DNA of 64,000 nucleotides from Bactrocera neohumeralis (lineage: Eukaryota > Arthropoda > Insecta > Diptera > Tephritidae), in the NCBI RefSeq assembly GCF_024586455.1, contig NC_065921.1, forward strand, positions 81,218,163-81,282,162, given 5' to 3'. The notes under the pieces are model-generated. The model saw only the letters and a list, made by a program, of their open reading frames with translations, did no database searches and was not told where the DNA came from. How positions within the stretch are numbered: position 1 is the stretch's first letter; every line of letters begins with the position of its first letter. This document shows positions 33,941 to 46,800 of this stretch, one piece after another. Position numbers and translations under genes: made by a program.

Positions 33941-34517
33941 TATCATCAGTTTTCTTAATCTTCTCTTTGTCGAAGTATTTTGCGTTTCATATACGGTTCT
34001 CTTCGAGCTTATCGATTGTAAATAAAGTTACAGAGCTTCTAAAGTCTTGCAGAGTGAAGCAAACTCTCCGCCCCCGGGCGTAACTAAGTTTCTGATGTTC
34101 CAATGACCAAATGATCAAGTAATCGCTATCTAAAATACTGACTTTATAGCGATAGTACAGTCTGAGCTTCTGACTTTTAAGCGACTAAGTGACCAAGTAA
34201 TCGTAACAGCCAGCGCTTGCATGCGGAATTCGAACCCGCCGAGCGTTAGTCATGTATCTCAGCACAGGATTACAAACGTTGCGATGAGAAATGATAGCGT
34301 GATTAATTTGCTGAAGGTTGTACATATGTTTGTACATACATACTATATACTATGTATTATTTATAAGTATAAAGTATATAAAATGAGAACTTAACTCCTC
34401 CCCAGAGCATACAGTGAAGGCGCAACCACTTTTTATATGTCAATTGTACAAATTTCCTTCGTTTCTACTTGTCACTGTTAATTATGTACAATCGTCCATA
34501 CGTCTACATATTTACTA
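33941..34517. other. Intergenic DNA, no gene recognised
   Basis: Contains near-repeats (TGACCAAATGATCAAGTAATCG and AGTGACCAAGTAATCGTAA, broken here at 20 bases: ACCAAATGATCAAGTAATCG at about 34106, ACCAAGTAATCGT at about 34191) and an ATGT microsatellite at 34320. A T-arm-like box lies at about 34223..34240 on the minus strand. Confidence 0.35.
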
Positions 34518-35117
34518 TACATTAGGGTGGACCAAAAAGTTTTTTGGGTTAGACAAAATTAATGAATTTTTTCACGGTATATAAAGAAACATTAAAATTA
34601 TTTATACATTAGGGTGGGTGAAAAAAAAAAATATTTTTTTTTGTTTAGACAAAATTAATTAGTGTATTCACTGTATCTACAGGAAAAATCGAAATTATGT
34701 ACACATTAGGGTGGGCTAATTCTCTACTTAGACAAAATTATTGATTTTTTTACGGTATCTAAGAAGAAAATTAAAATTCTCTATACATTAAGGAGGTCCA
34801 AAAATAATTTATTTTTGCTTAGACAAAATTAATGAATTTTTCCGGTATCTAAGGTAAAATTCTATAAACATTAGGGTGGGTCAAAAAAAATTTTTTACTT
34901 AGACATAATTAATGAGGTTTTTACGGTATCTAAGGAAAAAATTAAAATTATCTAACAATAGGGTGGGCCAAAAAAATTTTAATTTTAAAAGATTAAAAAC
35001 TCTAAAGCCAAAGATCATCCCACATACTTGGAGATATTATCCTAGAGGTGTCTAAGGCCATATTTTTCAGAGCAGCAAACGACAAAAAAATGTTTTGTTT
35101 TGGTCCATCCTAGTATG
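34518..35117. mobile_element. Inverted-repeat element whose left end is a six-fold tandem array
   Basis: ATTAGGGTGGRCCAAAAA-like starts occur at 34521, 34608, 34705, 34787, 34870 and about 34957, spaced 87, 97, 82, 83 and 87 bp. Each unit continues with CTTAGACAAAATTAATGA, then TTTTACGGTATCTAAG and AAAATTAAAATTAT. At 35098 the inverted form TTTTGGTCCATCCTAGTA appears once and closes the element next to a TA-rich flank. The unique part is 34990..35095. It looks like a DNA transposon or MITE in which one terminal segment was amplified. No protein is encoded. Confidence 0.7.
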
Positions 35118-38100
35118 TACATACATACATATGTACATACATATTATATGAGCGTATAAAAAATGAGTAAAATGTACTTGTGGTTTATAATTTCACATTA
35201 GTTGCTATACTTTGAAATGTTAATTTTGACTCGTAAATCACCGGATACGCCTTCAAGTCTGGGGATGTGTGTATGTTTAAGTGTGCGTGTATATGTGCTG
35301 AAATTCTCAGCATAAATGTGGAGACATGAGAATATATAGCGGCGAGTAGACGGCAAAGACAGCCGCGCACATGTGTGACTGTCACGACATACTTACATAC
35401 ATACATGGTGCCACACACACAAACATAAATAATTACATACATACATACAGATGCACATACTACAAAAATATATTGGTAGTAGCACTTGTGAAGTGACATT
35501 CATAATAATGGTCTTATAAGGGGATTCGTCAGTGCTGACTATAAAATGCTGCTTGAACTTTATTACTTTTTCCACACTAAATAAAAGTGTGAGCTGCTGA
35601 ATTTTAAAGAGTTCGGCTTCGGTAGCATAACTTGGCGACATATCGAATGCGATGTATCGGATGTAGCGGGTATGTGCAGATGCATATTTTTGTGATTTGA
35701 GTAATTTTTTGTGACTGGAAAATAGTGGCTGGGCTAAATCTTAGATTTCCGAGCTGATTTTGAAAGCTAGTTTTGGAAACTAGTGACATGAAAAAAAAAA
35801 TAAAAGACTCGTTTAAAATATCCTCTAGATTGCAACGTTGCTTTCAAAGTAAAAAAAGGTAAATTTTTTTATAAGAATTTACTTAAGTTTTGAAATCATA
35901 AAAAAAAAAATATAGAAAAATTCAAACAAAAAATATTGAAAAAGGGCTGGCCTATATGATATCATTTTCAACTTAAATTTATAATAAAAACTGTTAGTGA
36001 GTAGTCTTTCGGCATTTTACACACATAATAATTTATTAATTATTAATTATATTTAGTTAAATTTATTATACTTAAGCATAAAATTAATAAATTAATTATA
36101 ATTAATTAAAAAAAATGGTTAAAAAATATTAAACATTTTTTAAATTAGTTAATTTTTATACAATGTTTTAATTATATCTCATTACGTGATTAACTCATTA
36201 AAAATTATATAGTTAATTCATAAATAAAATTTAAAAAAAAAATTAATTAATTTTTAAAATTGTAATCACAAATTTTTAATAATTAATTTAATTAAGTAAT
36301 TAATTAATATTAACTAATACAATCCCTTTCAAAACCAAATTATTGTCAAAATTTAAGTCCGCAAAGATTCCTTTCTTATAATAAATTTGAATTTTTTTAT
36401 CGTTTAATATGGTTTTATAAATACTTTTTATTATTTCAAATTAAAATTTTCTCAAAAATGTATTACTTCATTATTATATGCTTTTTAGAAATTTAAATGC
36501 ATTCTTTTAGTAAGTCGTGAATTTTTAGCTGTTTGAGTTCGATACATTCCGCAAATATAAATTAAATTTACAGAAATATGATATATAAATGTGTGAAAAT
36601 TCATAAAGATTGGCCCAAAACCATTAGCAAGTCCTAACCTTCCTTCCTCCTAAATGGTAGTGAATTTTAGCTGTTTGACTTCTGAGATTACGAAAATGAA
36701 TTTTTTTTTCTATAATTTTTACCTTTTTTAACAGCTTTAAAAATTTTCAATGCATTTGATAAGGCTCGAAGGCACAATTTGTACCCGGGAGTTTTCAAAG
36801 AGCATGAAAGTAAGCTATAATGAGGAAATAAATATATATTAAAAATAAATGAAAAGAATTTGATGCGGCTCTCTTATGATATATTGAGCTGTTGTTATCA
36901 TTCCTATAAAACGCCTAATCTCTTTTTTGACGATCACCTGACACAATAAAGCAATCATAATATTATTATTGCATTTGACTTAAAACCCTTTCCTCTACTT
37001 ATGCTTAATGAGACACAGGTAGCTAAAATTTCTTAAATACCAACTATTGTTAGCTGTAAAGTCGCGGGTTTGCCCCTTTTTTGGGATTTACAATGGTTAG
37101 CGTAGTTTCCGCGTGGGAAATCGCCGTGCGTCATTATGTGCTCACCAGCAATTAGGATAATAAGATAAGAGAGATTTCTTGAACTAAGTTCGAAAATGAA
37201 TGAATATGAATATGGATTGCCATTTTACGCAACCATAAATAAATATTGAATTGTTGACCTTGACTTGGCCATAAGTGGTATGTTGACCTTCGAAATATTT
37301 TTACATTTTACAATGAAATCGTAAAGTAAGTAAATATATGATATTTTGGGTTTTCTTTTCAAGGCAGATTTTTCTTTTTTACATTTTATCAGATAAATAG
37401 GTTCACCGTTCACCAAATAATTACTGATTACTACCAAAGTATATCCCCATCGAAGGTAACAAGCCTCATGAAGTGAAAAGAAACATCCAAAGCTTTACTG
37501 AATACTTATTTTCGGGACGGCAGGATGTTATACCACCTTTCTGATCTAGAGCCAAGAGTGTATTTTTGCCCCTTCATTGGTTCACAAACGAAGTTTCTTG
37601 CATTATGTACATTCAACTTGCAATGGTCTCTATTAAAGATCGGATTATCATAACAGCCTGAAATAAATATTTTTCCGGCATTTGCTGCTTATATTGATCT
37701 TAAGACGCAATCGTTTCATTACTATGTGTTGTTATTGTTGCTGTTGCGTGGAATCAATATGATCACTAGTTTGCAGTGCTTTAATCAATGAATATTTTTT
37801 CCTTCGTTTAAGGCATCACTCGGCTGCATATAGTCTTTGATAATTTTCGCAAAACCCAACATGTTCCAAAATAATGTCCAGCTACTTGTGGCTTGTGTGA
37901 GTAAAAGTAAACTAATGTCTGCTGCGCCATTGAAATATCCAACATTGTTCAACATTTTACTTATTTTGTTGTTGTTGGTTCCGAAAACTCGCTTGATCAT
38001 TATGTGAAAGAGACGACTATAGTTCGCTCAGCAGTGACGTCATGAAACAGGCATCGCTACTCAGCAGCCATTGTCTGTATAAGTTGTTTTTGTTTCTCAT

Positions 38101-40084
38101 AATACGCCAATGCCTTAAGTCATAAGCAACAACAATGACTTGTGTGGCAAGAGCCAATCAAATTCTCTCGTTTCGCTATGCATGTTTGTGTGGGATGCAA
38201 TTCTTCTTCGCAATGGCGATGAGTAAACTGGCAGGCATAGAAAAGAGCGGGTAGAAAAATCTGCGAAACCTTTATTCAAAGATCTGTATTTTATTTGAGG
38301 ATGAATATTTCATAAACGCTGAAGGCGGTTTTCTAGTCTATGTAGAGGCTTGAATTTCAAGAAACTTTTGAACTGTCGTAAAAGAAGGTTGTTAATATTA
38401 TCCTTATATCTAAATATATTTATTTTCCTATTGAAATAGAAATTTGGATTTGAGTATTTGTTTCAGGCATAGATAAGTCTACAAAAGAAACTGTCAAAAA
38501 ATTTCATGTAATCGGTTCAGTATGACCTGAGAAATCGTGAACAGTTTCATGAAAAATGCGTTTCAAGTTTCAGTACCAACCGAATCAGTTTGGAAGAAGG
38601 GTCAGCAAAACACGTATATTTCCGAAACTAATTTGAGGTTTGAAAATTCCGCTTGTAGACATATTCTTGAATAGTTAAACTGCGAAAAAAATCATTTCTT
38701 TTTAGAGTAGAATACTCTCTCAACTTCAACGAAAATTTATAAGAGAAAATTTTTGTAGAACACTAAATTTCATACAATTAATTTTTTTAGACTAGAATAC
38801 CCTCTCAACTTAATCGAAAAATTTTAAGAGAGCATTTTGGTACAATACTAAATTTTCTAATAAATTATGAGTTTTTCGATTTATAACGGGTTTTCGAGAA
38901 ATTATAAAATTCCTAAGAAAAAAAAATGCCCTAACATAATAAAACTTCAACCGTTAATATCTTTTAAACGAGCTTTACGAAAAAATCGTAAGAGATCTCT
39001 TTATAAAGCCATCAACTTCTTGCTAATTTCATGAAATGAGATATTTTTTCAAGTAATTGGAAGCGATATTTGAATTTTTCTATCTGATGATATGAGAATA
39101 ATAGAAAACTGTAAGGTGGAGGAGCTGTCCGTTAAATTTAAGAGCTCATATATAGAGAAAGCTCCTTAGAGATATATAAAGAATCTATTCTTCAGAGTAC
39201 CAAGGGCAATAATATTCGTTTTTATAAACCACCCTAATGGATATTGCATTTATTTACAGTTCAAAGCAACGTCTTCTTTGTTAAAAATTTCTATATCTTC
39301 AAAAATACCGTACTAAAACTTTAAGTGATGATGATATTACACATTTTTTTTAGTTACAGGCTTCCGTAGCTTAAGGGACTAGCTACTTAGATCAGGTTTG
39401 CAAGTCAAAAACGATCACAATTTTAATTTTATTTAATTGTAGGTCATATTCTAGTGAGAATTGTTATTTTGGTTTCCTCCGCGGAGAAAGACGGAGTCAC
39501 TGCAGCAGTGGAGTGTCGTCAAAGATGATTTGTAACTCGAAATTTTTTTAATTTGTATTCTTCAAATATTTTACTGTGTATTCTTAGTATGCATAATATG
39601 TAATACTAATTGTTAAGTCTAAATTTGTCCAAAAACTTCCTCGGTCGCACTGCTAGCTCTAAAATATAATATTTTAATAGCAATCGCTTGATTTGTTGCA
39701 ATATTCATGCATATCAGAGAAAAATAACCTATGTGGCTTCTATCGAAACTTACTTTTATCTTTTTAATCAAATCCATTATTTTTTTATGAATATACATGT
39801 TCCATTAACATCCATTGTTTCCACTGTCAGTATAATTATTTGAACGCTGCAATTTTTCCATTCACGCCTGTTGCGCTTACTTCGTATATAAACATGTATA
39901 TGTACGTGCATGCGTTTATATACTACAGAACGACCAATCACAGAGTAGACGGTTGATATTCGGCACCCTGTTTTCTTACCATGTTTTTTATGTAAAAAAA
40001 TGAGGAATGCTGTTTAAAAATTAATTTATAAATTATAAGAGAACGAATTTGAGAATGAAAAAATTATATTAAAACAAGAAAAGA
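35118..40084. other. Long intergenic stretch without recognisable genes
   Basis: 35110..35480 is microsatellite-rich. 35800..36740 is A/T-rich with TTAATTAA runs. 36740..38300 has ordinary composition and a second perfect TGACGTCA at 38035. 38480..38660 shares phrases (TTTCATGTAATCGGTT, CCAACCGAAT, AAATCGTGAACAGTTTCATG) with the TTAA-flanked element at 27.8-28.2 kb and is probably a decayed relative. Two GAATAC CCTCTCAACTT-type phrases near 38705 and 38795 form a local duplication of about 90 bp. No coding exons or RNA genes were found. Confidence 0.45.
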
Positions 40085-41280
40085 CGTTGAGCTCGGCTGC
40101 AACGAAGTTATAATAGCCTTCACAGGTGCCAGTGGCGTAGCTACAACTTCGGGCGCCCGGGGCCAAGGATGTTCTGCCGCCCCCCTTTATCTACCTACCT
40201 ACAAGCTTCATGAGGTGGTTCGAACAAAAGTGAATTTTTACAAAATATCTTCGATATTAAGTACATATATAAAATTTAGGAACTAGAAGCCACGCAAATT
40301 CTGAAGTTCCAAAATTCTCACAATATGGTTTTTGAGGAAATTGATAGTAAATTTACGAGACATCTTATTAAAAGCCAAAGAAAAAACCCATTTTCGCCCT
40401 ATATCTTGTACACTTTTGACACAATTTGCAGGAATTTTTGCCCGAATTGGAGTTTTTAAATTTCATTTTTGAAAATTTGGAGAAGTAAAAGTATTTGTTC
40501 AAAGCATCGGGTAACTGTGAGAGAGACACGTCGCTAGACAAAGCTAGAAGAGTGCATCTTTAAATTCGATCACTATTTTTAAGAAAGATGTAAGAGAAAA
40601 GATATAAGACTAATTCAAAGACTGAAGACTACTCGAGTAAAAATTAATATTTTTTATTGTTATTCAGACTACTACATTGTGAGTGTACAACTCTTTATCT
40701 TTTATAATAAATTTTGTAAAAAAAATTTGTTGAAGTTTTTTTCTGAATATTAAAAAACAGCGAAGATCGTTTTGCCGCCCCCAAGACGTTGCGCCCGGGG
40801 CGACGGCCCCCTTCGCCCCCGCTAGCTACGCCACTGACAGGTGCATTTTTTATTGTACATAAATAAAGTTTTAACAAAATCTTAATACTGATTTATATAG
40901 GTCGGTTTGGATGACAGCTACATATATGGTATAGTAGTCCGATCTGAATAATTTCTTTGAAGATTTTAGCAATGCCTTGATTTATAATCTCTGTTAAATT
41001 TCATTCAGTTACCTTGAGCAATAGTTCAGTTTGTATGACAGCTATGCATTTGCTACAAAAATGAGTAGGTTCTAGGAAAGAAAACAATGTGTACAAAATT
41101 TCAGATCAATATTCCAAAAACTGAATGGTAAATACATCGACTCATCTCGTCACGGTGGTCATTTATATAAAATATGCATATACTTGTATGTACATACATA
41201 CATTTTATGGAGCCTCCAACCTTTCGCTCTGTGTTTTTCAAACTTCGTAACAAACTTAATATACCCTGCTCAGGGTACAA
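40085..41280 (+). repeat. Dispersed repeat family A, copy split by a hAT-type insertion
   Basis: The left hairpin CTCGGCTGCAACGAAG and ATAATAGCCTTCACAGGTGC are followed by the inserted element, after which the family resumes at 40837 with ACAGGTGCATTTTTTATTGT, GGTCGGTTTGGATGACAGCT and the right hairpin ATACCCTGCTCAGGGTA. The insertion therefore postdates the repeat. Confidence 0.9.
40130..40836. mobile_element. Non-autonomous hAT-type transposon with perfect 8-bp target duplication
   Basis: The 707-bp element starts CAGTGGCGTAGCTA and ends TAGCTACGCCACTG. It is flanked by ACAGGTGC on both sides (40122..40129 and 40837..40844), an exact 8-bp duplication as hAT transposases make. Subterminal GC-rich blocks GGGCGCCCGGGGC (left) and GCGCCCGGGGCGACGG (right) continue the inverted repeat loosely. 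The interior carries no transposase; short frames are meaningless. A broken relative is at 14117..14285. The intact ends and duplication suggest it moved relatively recently with help in trans. Confidence 0.9.
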
Positions 41281-43555
41281 AAATAGTATTTTACATGTTT
41301 AATAAATCTGATCAAATCAAATCAGCGCCCTAAATGTATGCAACGATTTTGTTGAGTTTCGTTCCGGAAATTCATTCAAAATATCAAACAAATTAAAAGA
41401 GTGGCCAGAAGTGTAGATTTTCTGAATATTTTTAGAATTTCTTGCTTCACAGTGGTTTTCAAACTGTTAAAATTGAAATTTTCTAAAAAAAGGGTTGTCA
41501 GAAAACTATGTTTTGTTATTATTTTATTAGGAAAATTAGAATTTTAATGCTTTCAATATTTCCTTTTTTGCTAATAATTTGTTTAGGCATTGAAAGGTGG
41601 CCAAGTATTCGAATTGGTTGAATTTACTTACGTAAATTTTCGTTAAATACCTGAGCACACATGTTTTACGTAAGAATTTCCAAAATAAAGTATTATTAAT
41701 TTATAATATTTGTTATTAATGTAAATATGTACATATATGTACATATGTACATACATATGTATGTATATACAACTGATTGGTTTGTTTTCGAGCGAAGGTA
41801 CATATGTACATATATGTATGTACATATATTGCCTACATTAAGCATATTTTCCAATAGGGTTGCCTATTGTCAAAATAGAAATAACTGTTTTGGGTTTAAT
41901 TTTTTACTGTTATATGTATATTTAATTTTTTTTAGTAGGTCACTTATGTTATTTACATAAGTATGAATCTAGAGAGAAAAAAAGTTTTGATTCTAGGGTT
42001 GCCAATAATGTACTTTAAAACCACCGTTAACCGAATGTTAATTTATAAATATTATGTATGTACATATGTACATATGTATATGATAGAAAACATAATAATT
42101 TACAAAAGTAGATATATGTATGAATGAATGTACATATGTACACACATATATAATTTTATTGAATGGAGTTGCCGTTGTAATTCCAATATAAAAATTTATG
42201 GTATCAAAAATGTTCAGAAGAAAATTATAACAATTGATATTGAAATTCGATTGAAAAGAATTAAAAACTTTTTGAAGCAATTTTGAAAAAAAATTTAATT
42301 TTGAAAACTTTTTAACAATTTAAATCAAATGTTATTTTAAAAATGTGGAAATTTTGTTTTTCAAAACTTTTTTTTTTAATTTAAGTTAAATTAAATTTAA
42401 AAAATTTTGATTTTTTTTTTTCTACTCCTATTTTGAAAATCTTAAGTAAATATTTATACATTTTATAAAAATTAACATATATTTATTAGTTTGAATTAGG
42501 ATTGTCGCTTTCTTTCAAACACTAAAAATTTTTGAATATCGGAAATGCTCAGAAAAAACTATAACAATGTACACATATTGAACTTTGATTGGCATAAAAA
42601 TTGAAAAAAGTTTTAAAAAAGTTAAAAAAATTTTAATTTTGAAAACTTTTAAATTAAATTAATAAAAATTTAAAATATATTAAATTTAAAAAATTTGGGA
42701 TTTTTTCCAAAATTGCTTCAAAAACTTTGTTATTTTGTTTTAAATGTAAAAAATTAATATTTAAATATTTTAAATTTTTTTCTACTTTTATTTTTAAAAT
42801 GCATATTGAACTTTGATTGACAAAAAAAATTTAAAAATATTAAAAAAAAAAATTAAAAAAGTTTAAAACAATTTGAAAAAAAGTTATAAATAAAATTTGA
42901 ATATTTTTAATTTTATTTAACTCAAGGATAATTTTTATATATTTTATAAAAAACAACACATACTGGATAATTTGAATTAGAAAACTATAAAAATGCATCC
43001 TGACCGTGAATGGAAACAAAATAGAAAAACAAAATGTAAAAAAAAACAAAATTATAAAAAAAAATATTAAAAAAACATTGTTTTTTGTTTCTTATTTTAT
43101 TTCGAAAATCTTAAGTAAATATTTATACATTTTATAAAAACTATTGTGCTAAAAATTACTATTTTTAAAAATCTAATAACAAATGTTTTCAAATAAAAAT
43201 AAATAATTCAATAATAAATATAAGAAATTATTATTATTTAACGAAATATAATAACAAAATTAAAATAGTATTTTTTTGCATTCTATTTAACAAAATTACT
43301 TTATTGTTAGTTTTTCACTTTTTTTGAAATTTTTCAATTTAAAATAATATTTGTTTTCATATTTTTTAACAAAATTAATAAAAAAAAATTATATTTTCTT
43401 ATTATTTTTATTGCTCGTCGTTATTAGTTTAAATAATCAAAAGTTTAGTTTAATAAAAAATTCTTTGGTTTTAATTGAAAAAACTTTTAGGCTTATATAG
43501 AAAATGCCCACTTATACATACATATACAAGTATATATATTAAGTAATAAAATTAA
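41281..43555. other. AT-rich DNA with microsatellites and diverged tandem repeats
   Basis: ACATATGT-type palindromic microsatellites occupy 41720..41835 and 42050..42150. From 42240 to 43160 larger units recur: AAAATCTTAAGTAAATATTT plus ATACATTTTATAAAAA at about 42435 and 43105, with a decayed copy at about 42920, and CATATTGAACTTTGATTG at about 42575 and 42800. No gene was found. Confidence 0.55.
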
Positions 43556-43561
43556 TTTATT
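43556..43561 (-). promoter_or_regulatory. Possible polyadenylation signal of the K2P channel gene
   Basis: Minus-strand AATAAA about 335 bases after the channel stop codon. AT-rich surroundings make chance matches common, so this is only a candidate. Confidence 0.35.
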
Positions 43562-43895
43562 TAGCATCTAAATATTTTTTATCTAAACTTAAGCTAGCGC
43601 AAATATATTTTAAAATATATGAGCATTGGTCGGTGATATGTGCGGATGGAAAAGTTTAGAGGTCTTAATAACTACGAGTATAAGTGCAGTCAAACTTAAA
43701 GCTCTCAAGCTCTTTTGTAAGCTCTGATAGAAAATTCGAAAAGACACAGTTAGATGCAGTTGTCGCGAAGTACAAGTCTATAAAAACGGTTTAATATAAA
43801 CTTCAAGCTTCCAAAACGCGCATAGTAGCAGTTTCAAACGAAAAATGCGCAAAAAGCTACGAAAGCTTTCGTCATACTTCGAAATTGCATTTTGT

Positions 43896-46800
43896 CTACC
43901 AAAAACGCCAACCCTTTTTCTTCACTTCACTCGAATCGACTTCTTGTTTGCGACTCGGCAGCGGTGGCGGACTCTCGTGCTCACCCACATTGTTGCTGTT
44001 CGGACGTGGTGGCGCTGGTGGCGGCACTTTCAGGTCCAACTCATTCGCTGGCGTCGTACTCGTTGGCGAAATGGCAGTTGGTGACATTTTCAGATTCACC
44101 GTCGCTTCTGTGCCCGCTTCTGCGTTTTCAACCGCCCCCTCAGCATTCTCATCGGGTGGCAATTCAATGCCAATCGTAGTGCTAAGCTTGATCGAGGCTT
44201 GCTTGAAGGTATCACTCAATTTAATCTGCACCACATTGATGAACATAGAGGTGAGCGCCAAACCGAAGACCAAATAGAGTATACTACACATCATGAATAT
44301 CGGATGATTCGGCACCATATCACCGAAACCAATGGTGGACATCGAAATGAAGACAAAGTAGAATGCCTCAAAGTAAGTCCAATTCTCCCACATGGAGTAG
44401 AATAGCGCACCAATCAAAATATAGCTGATCAGCAGGAATGAAGCCACCGAAATGGGTAAATTAAATTCATCATCTATTTCGAAGGTCTCATCGAATGGTG
44501 ACGATGGTGTTTCGGGTCCGGTGGTGCGCGACTCAATATCCATATCACGTCCGAAGAACATACTCGAGCGTCGTGCCAATTTCATGGCATCACGTACCGA
44601 CTGATGTTTACGTATATTACGACAAGTGCCGGTGTAGTACAAGCGTCGCACATAGACCCAAAGAAATTTCAGCGCACGCGTAAAGAGTTTACCATAATCC
44701 GCAAGAATGAGTAAGAACAGTGGTATACCAATGATGGCATAGACGATGGCCAAGGTACGGCCCAACGTTGTTACGGGTGCAATGTGACCATAACCTAAAA
44801 TGAGAAATGTGAATTTGAATAAAATGTTTTTATAAAAAAATCGATGAAAACATGATTTTTGTTTGTTGAAGTTTGTGTAAGAATGGGCTTAGATGACCCA
44901 TTATATGGGCATCAGCGTGAAGCGTGAAGGAACCTAAAAAGTATTCCCCGTGGCTTCAAGATCACCGAAGATAAGTTCCACATATATTTTCCGAAATTCG
45001 GCTTGAAATCTTAAAGTTTGTTTGAATTTTTACATAGCGGTTTCTCTGACTGATTTAATATTAGGCAGCCTCTATTTTTATCGATTATCCTTAGTGAGAT
45101 TTGAGTTTTTAGCCGAAGAGAGTTCTCTTCTCTACCGAGAACCAAAAGTATGCAGAGCTCAGCCTGTTAGTCAGAGTACTTAGAGAACTTCTACTCGACA
45201 GGGAGTACTTTAAGGTCGTTCCACATCCTCTGTTCAGGAATGAATCTCAATCACCTATCTCGGCTCATAGAAAAGGGCCATGAGATCTCCGCCTACTGGG
45301 CAGAGGGCCACTGGGAAATTGTCAATTTAGGGAAAACAGAAATCTGCTCTTTTACAAGAAGAACCAAAAATTGAAAATACAATCTATAAAGCCCTACTTT
45401 TAGGAGTGGAACTATTGTACTCTCGAATTCTCACAGTTACCTTAGATAAAAAGTAAGCCAAAGAGAAATAAGGGCAGGGCTTCCAAAGCTCGTTGAATCT
45501 GAGAAAGTGGGTTGTTCAACCACATACGGTTTATTGGCTTTACATAAGTTTCATTCGCCCAATGCAAACAAATGGAGCTTTAGTAAGGTGGATGTCATTA
45601 CCGAAAAAGTGACGCATTAAGCCCCTGGAACAAGTGCAACGTGCCTGCTTTTTGGGAAGCAATGAACCCTGGCGGAAAAAATATACTGAGTTGCTGGGTA
45701 AGGCTTAAATTGGTTACCTCCCGGCAACATAATGGGTTTAATGATATCCTAAGTGCGGCCGTTTCGGCCGCCTTCCTCTTCAACCAACCAACTTAGAAAA
45801 CAATTTTTCGGCAGTCTTGAGATTCCTCTGACTCTATCCTGCTTTCCATACTTCTGGAGATGAGTCGAAGCTCTCTGATCCAGAAAACGTAAAGCATATA
45901 ATCAGAGGAACGCCAAGCTGCTGTAAGATTGATTTTTAAGTACTTTGAGTACATAACTGTTACTAGGCCTGATGTAGTTCACCCCGACATATTTAAAGAG
46001 AGTAGTTTTGATCAAAAGAAGAACGATTGGCGCCCTGTTGTAAACCCGGCTATAACCGTGTAAGCAGTATCTACGCCAATAAAGAAGAAAAAGAAGTTTT
46101 GAGCAAAAAAAAAGTTTTTCTCTATTCTTATTAGCTGGCACAGCGAGCTACCTCCAGTACCGAATGGAATAGAGAACATAAATTTGTGGAATAAACAGCT
46201 GCGCACCTATACTTGTTATAACGGTCCAACAGAATAGTATGCAATTTACAAAGTTCCACGATTTCTGACCCGGGTATCGGCGTATACCCAACTCAGCAAG
46301 TGAATTAAGTTCGTCTTCGAATTTCCGTAGCTTCTGACGTGCTAGTGACTTCCAATCGTCTTCCCTATGAAGAAAGTAAAAGTCTATAAGTGGTAAACAA
46401 GTTACTGCAGAGTTCGGCGCATCTTGTCTACCTCATGTTGTGACTAACTGTCCACAAATTATCGATAAAGTCGCGCTTTACCTTACGCACTTCACATTTG
46501 TAGATATTCTCCGAGGTACCCTCGGTGTAACGGAACATCAGACCGCCGAAACCACACAGCAAAATTAGTAGAATCAACTCTGCAACACATTTATTTCGCA
46601 ATAGCCGAATAGTGTTTAACTCTTTCGGAAAATCGGTCTTCATGCGTCGCCATTGCTGACGAGCGTCGAAGTAGAGATGCCTTATCAGTTCTTTGGATAA
46701 CAAATTCTTAGGTAAATCTTCGGCAATTAAGTCTTGTGGCAAAAGCAATTCCTCGGATGCGAAATGTACCTCAGTTGTTTTTGTGGACTCTGGTTTTTCT

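Noticed and set aside
34220..34300. tRNA-like T-arm with GGGTTCGAATTCC on the minus strand
   Set aside because: No matching acceptor stem, D-arm or anticodon stem could be drawn, and there is no clear box A. At most a decayed SINE or pseudogene.
34518..34980. Regularly spaced repeats as a CRISPR-like array
   Set aside because: Nuclear fly DNA, spacer parts are homologous rather than unique, and no cas genes are present.
35185..35499. 104-codon minus-strand frame with Tyr/Val/Cys repeats
   Set aside because: Translated ACAT microsatellite and flanks; no recognisable domain.
43845..44683. Plus-strand frames over the K2P exon 3
   Set aside because: Antisense shadows of the channel exon; no domains and no splice context.
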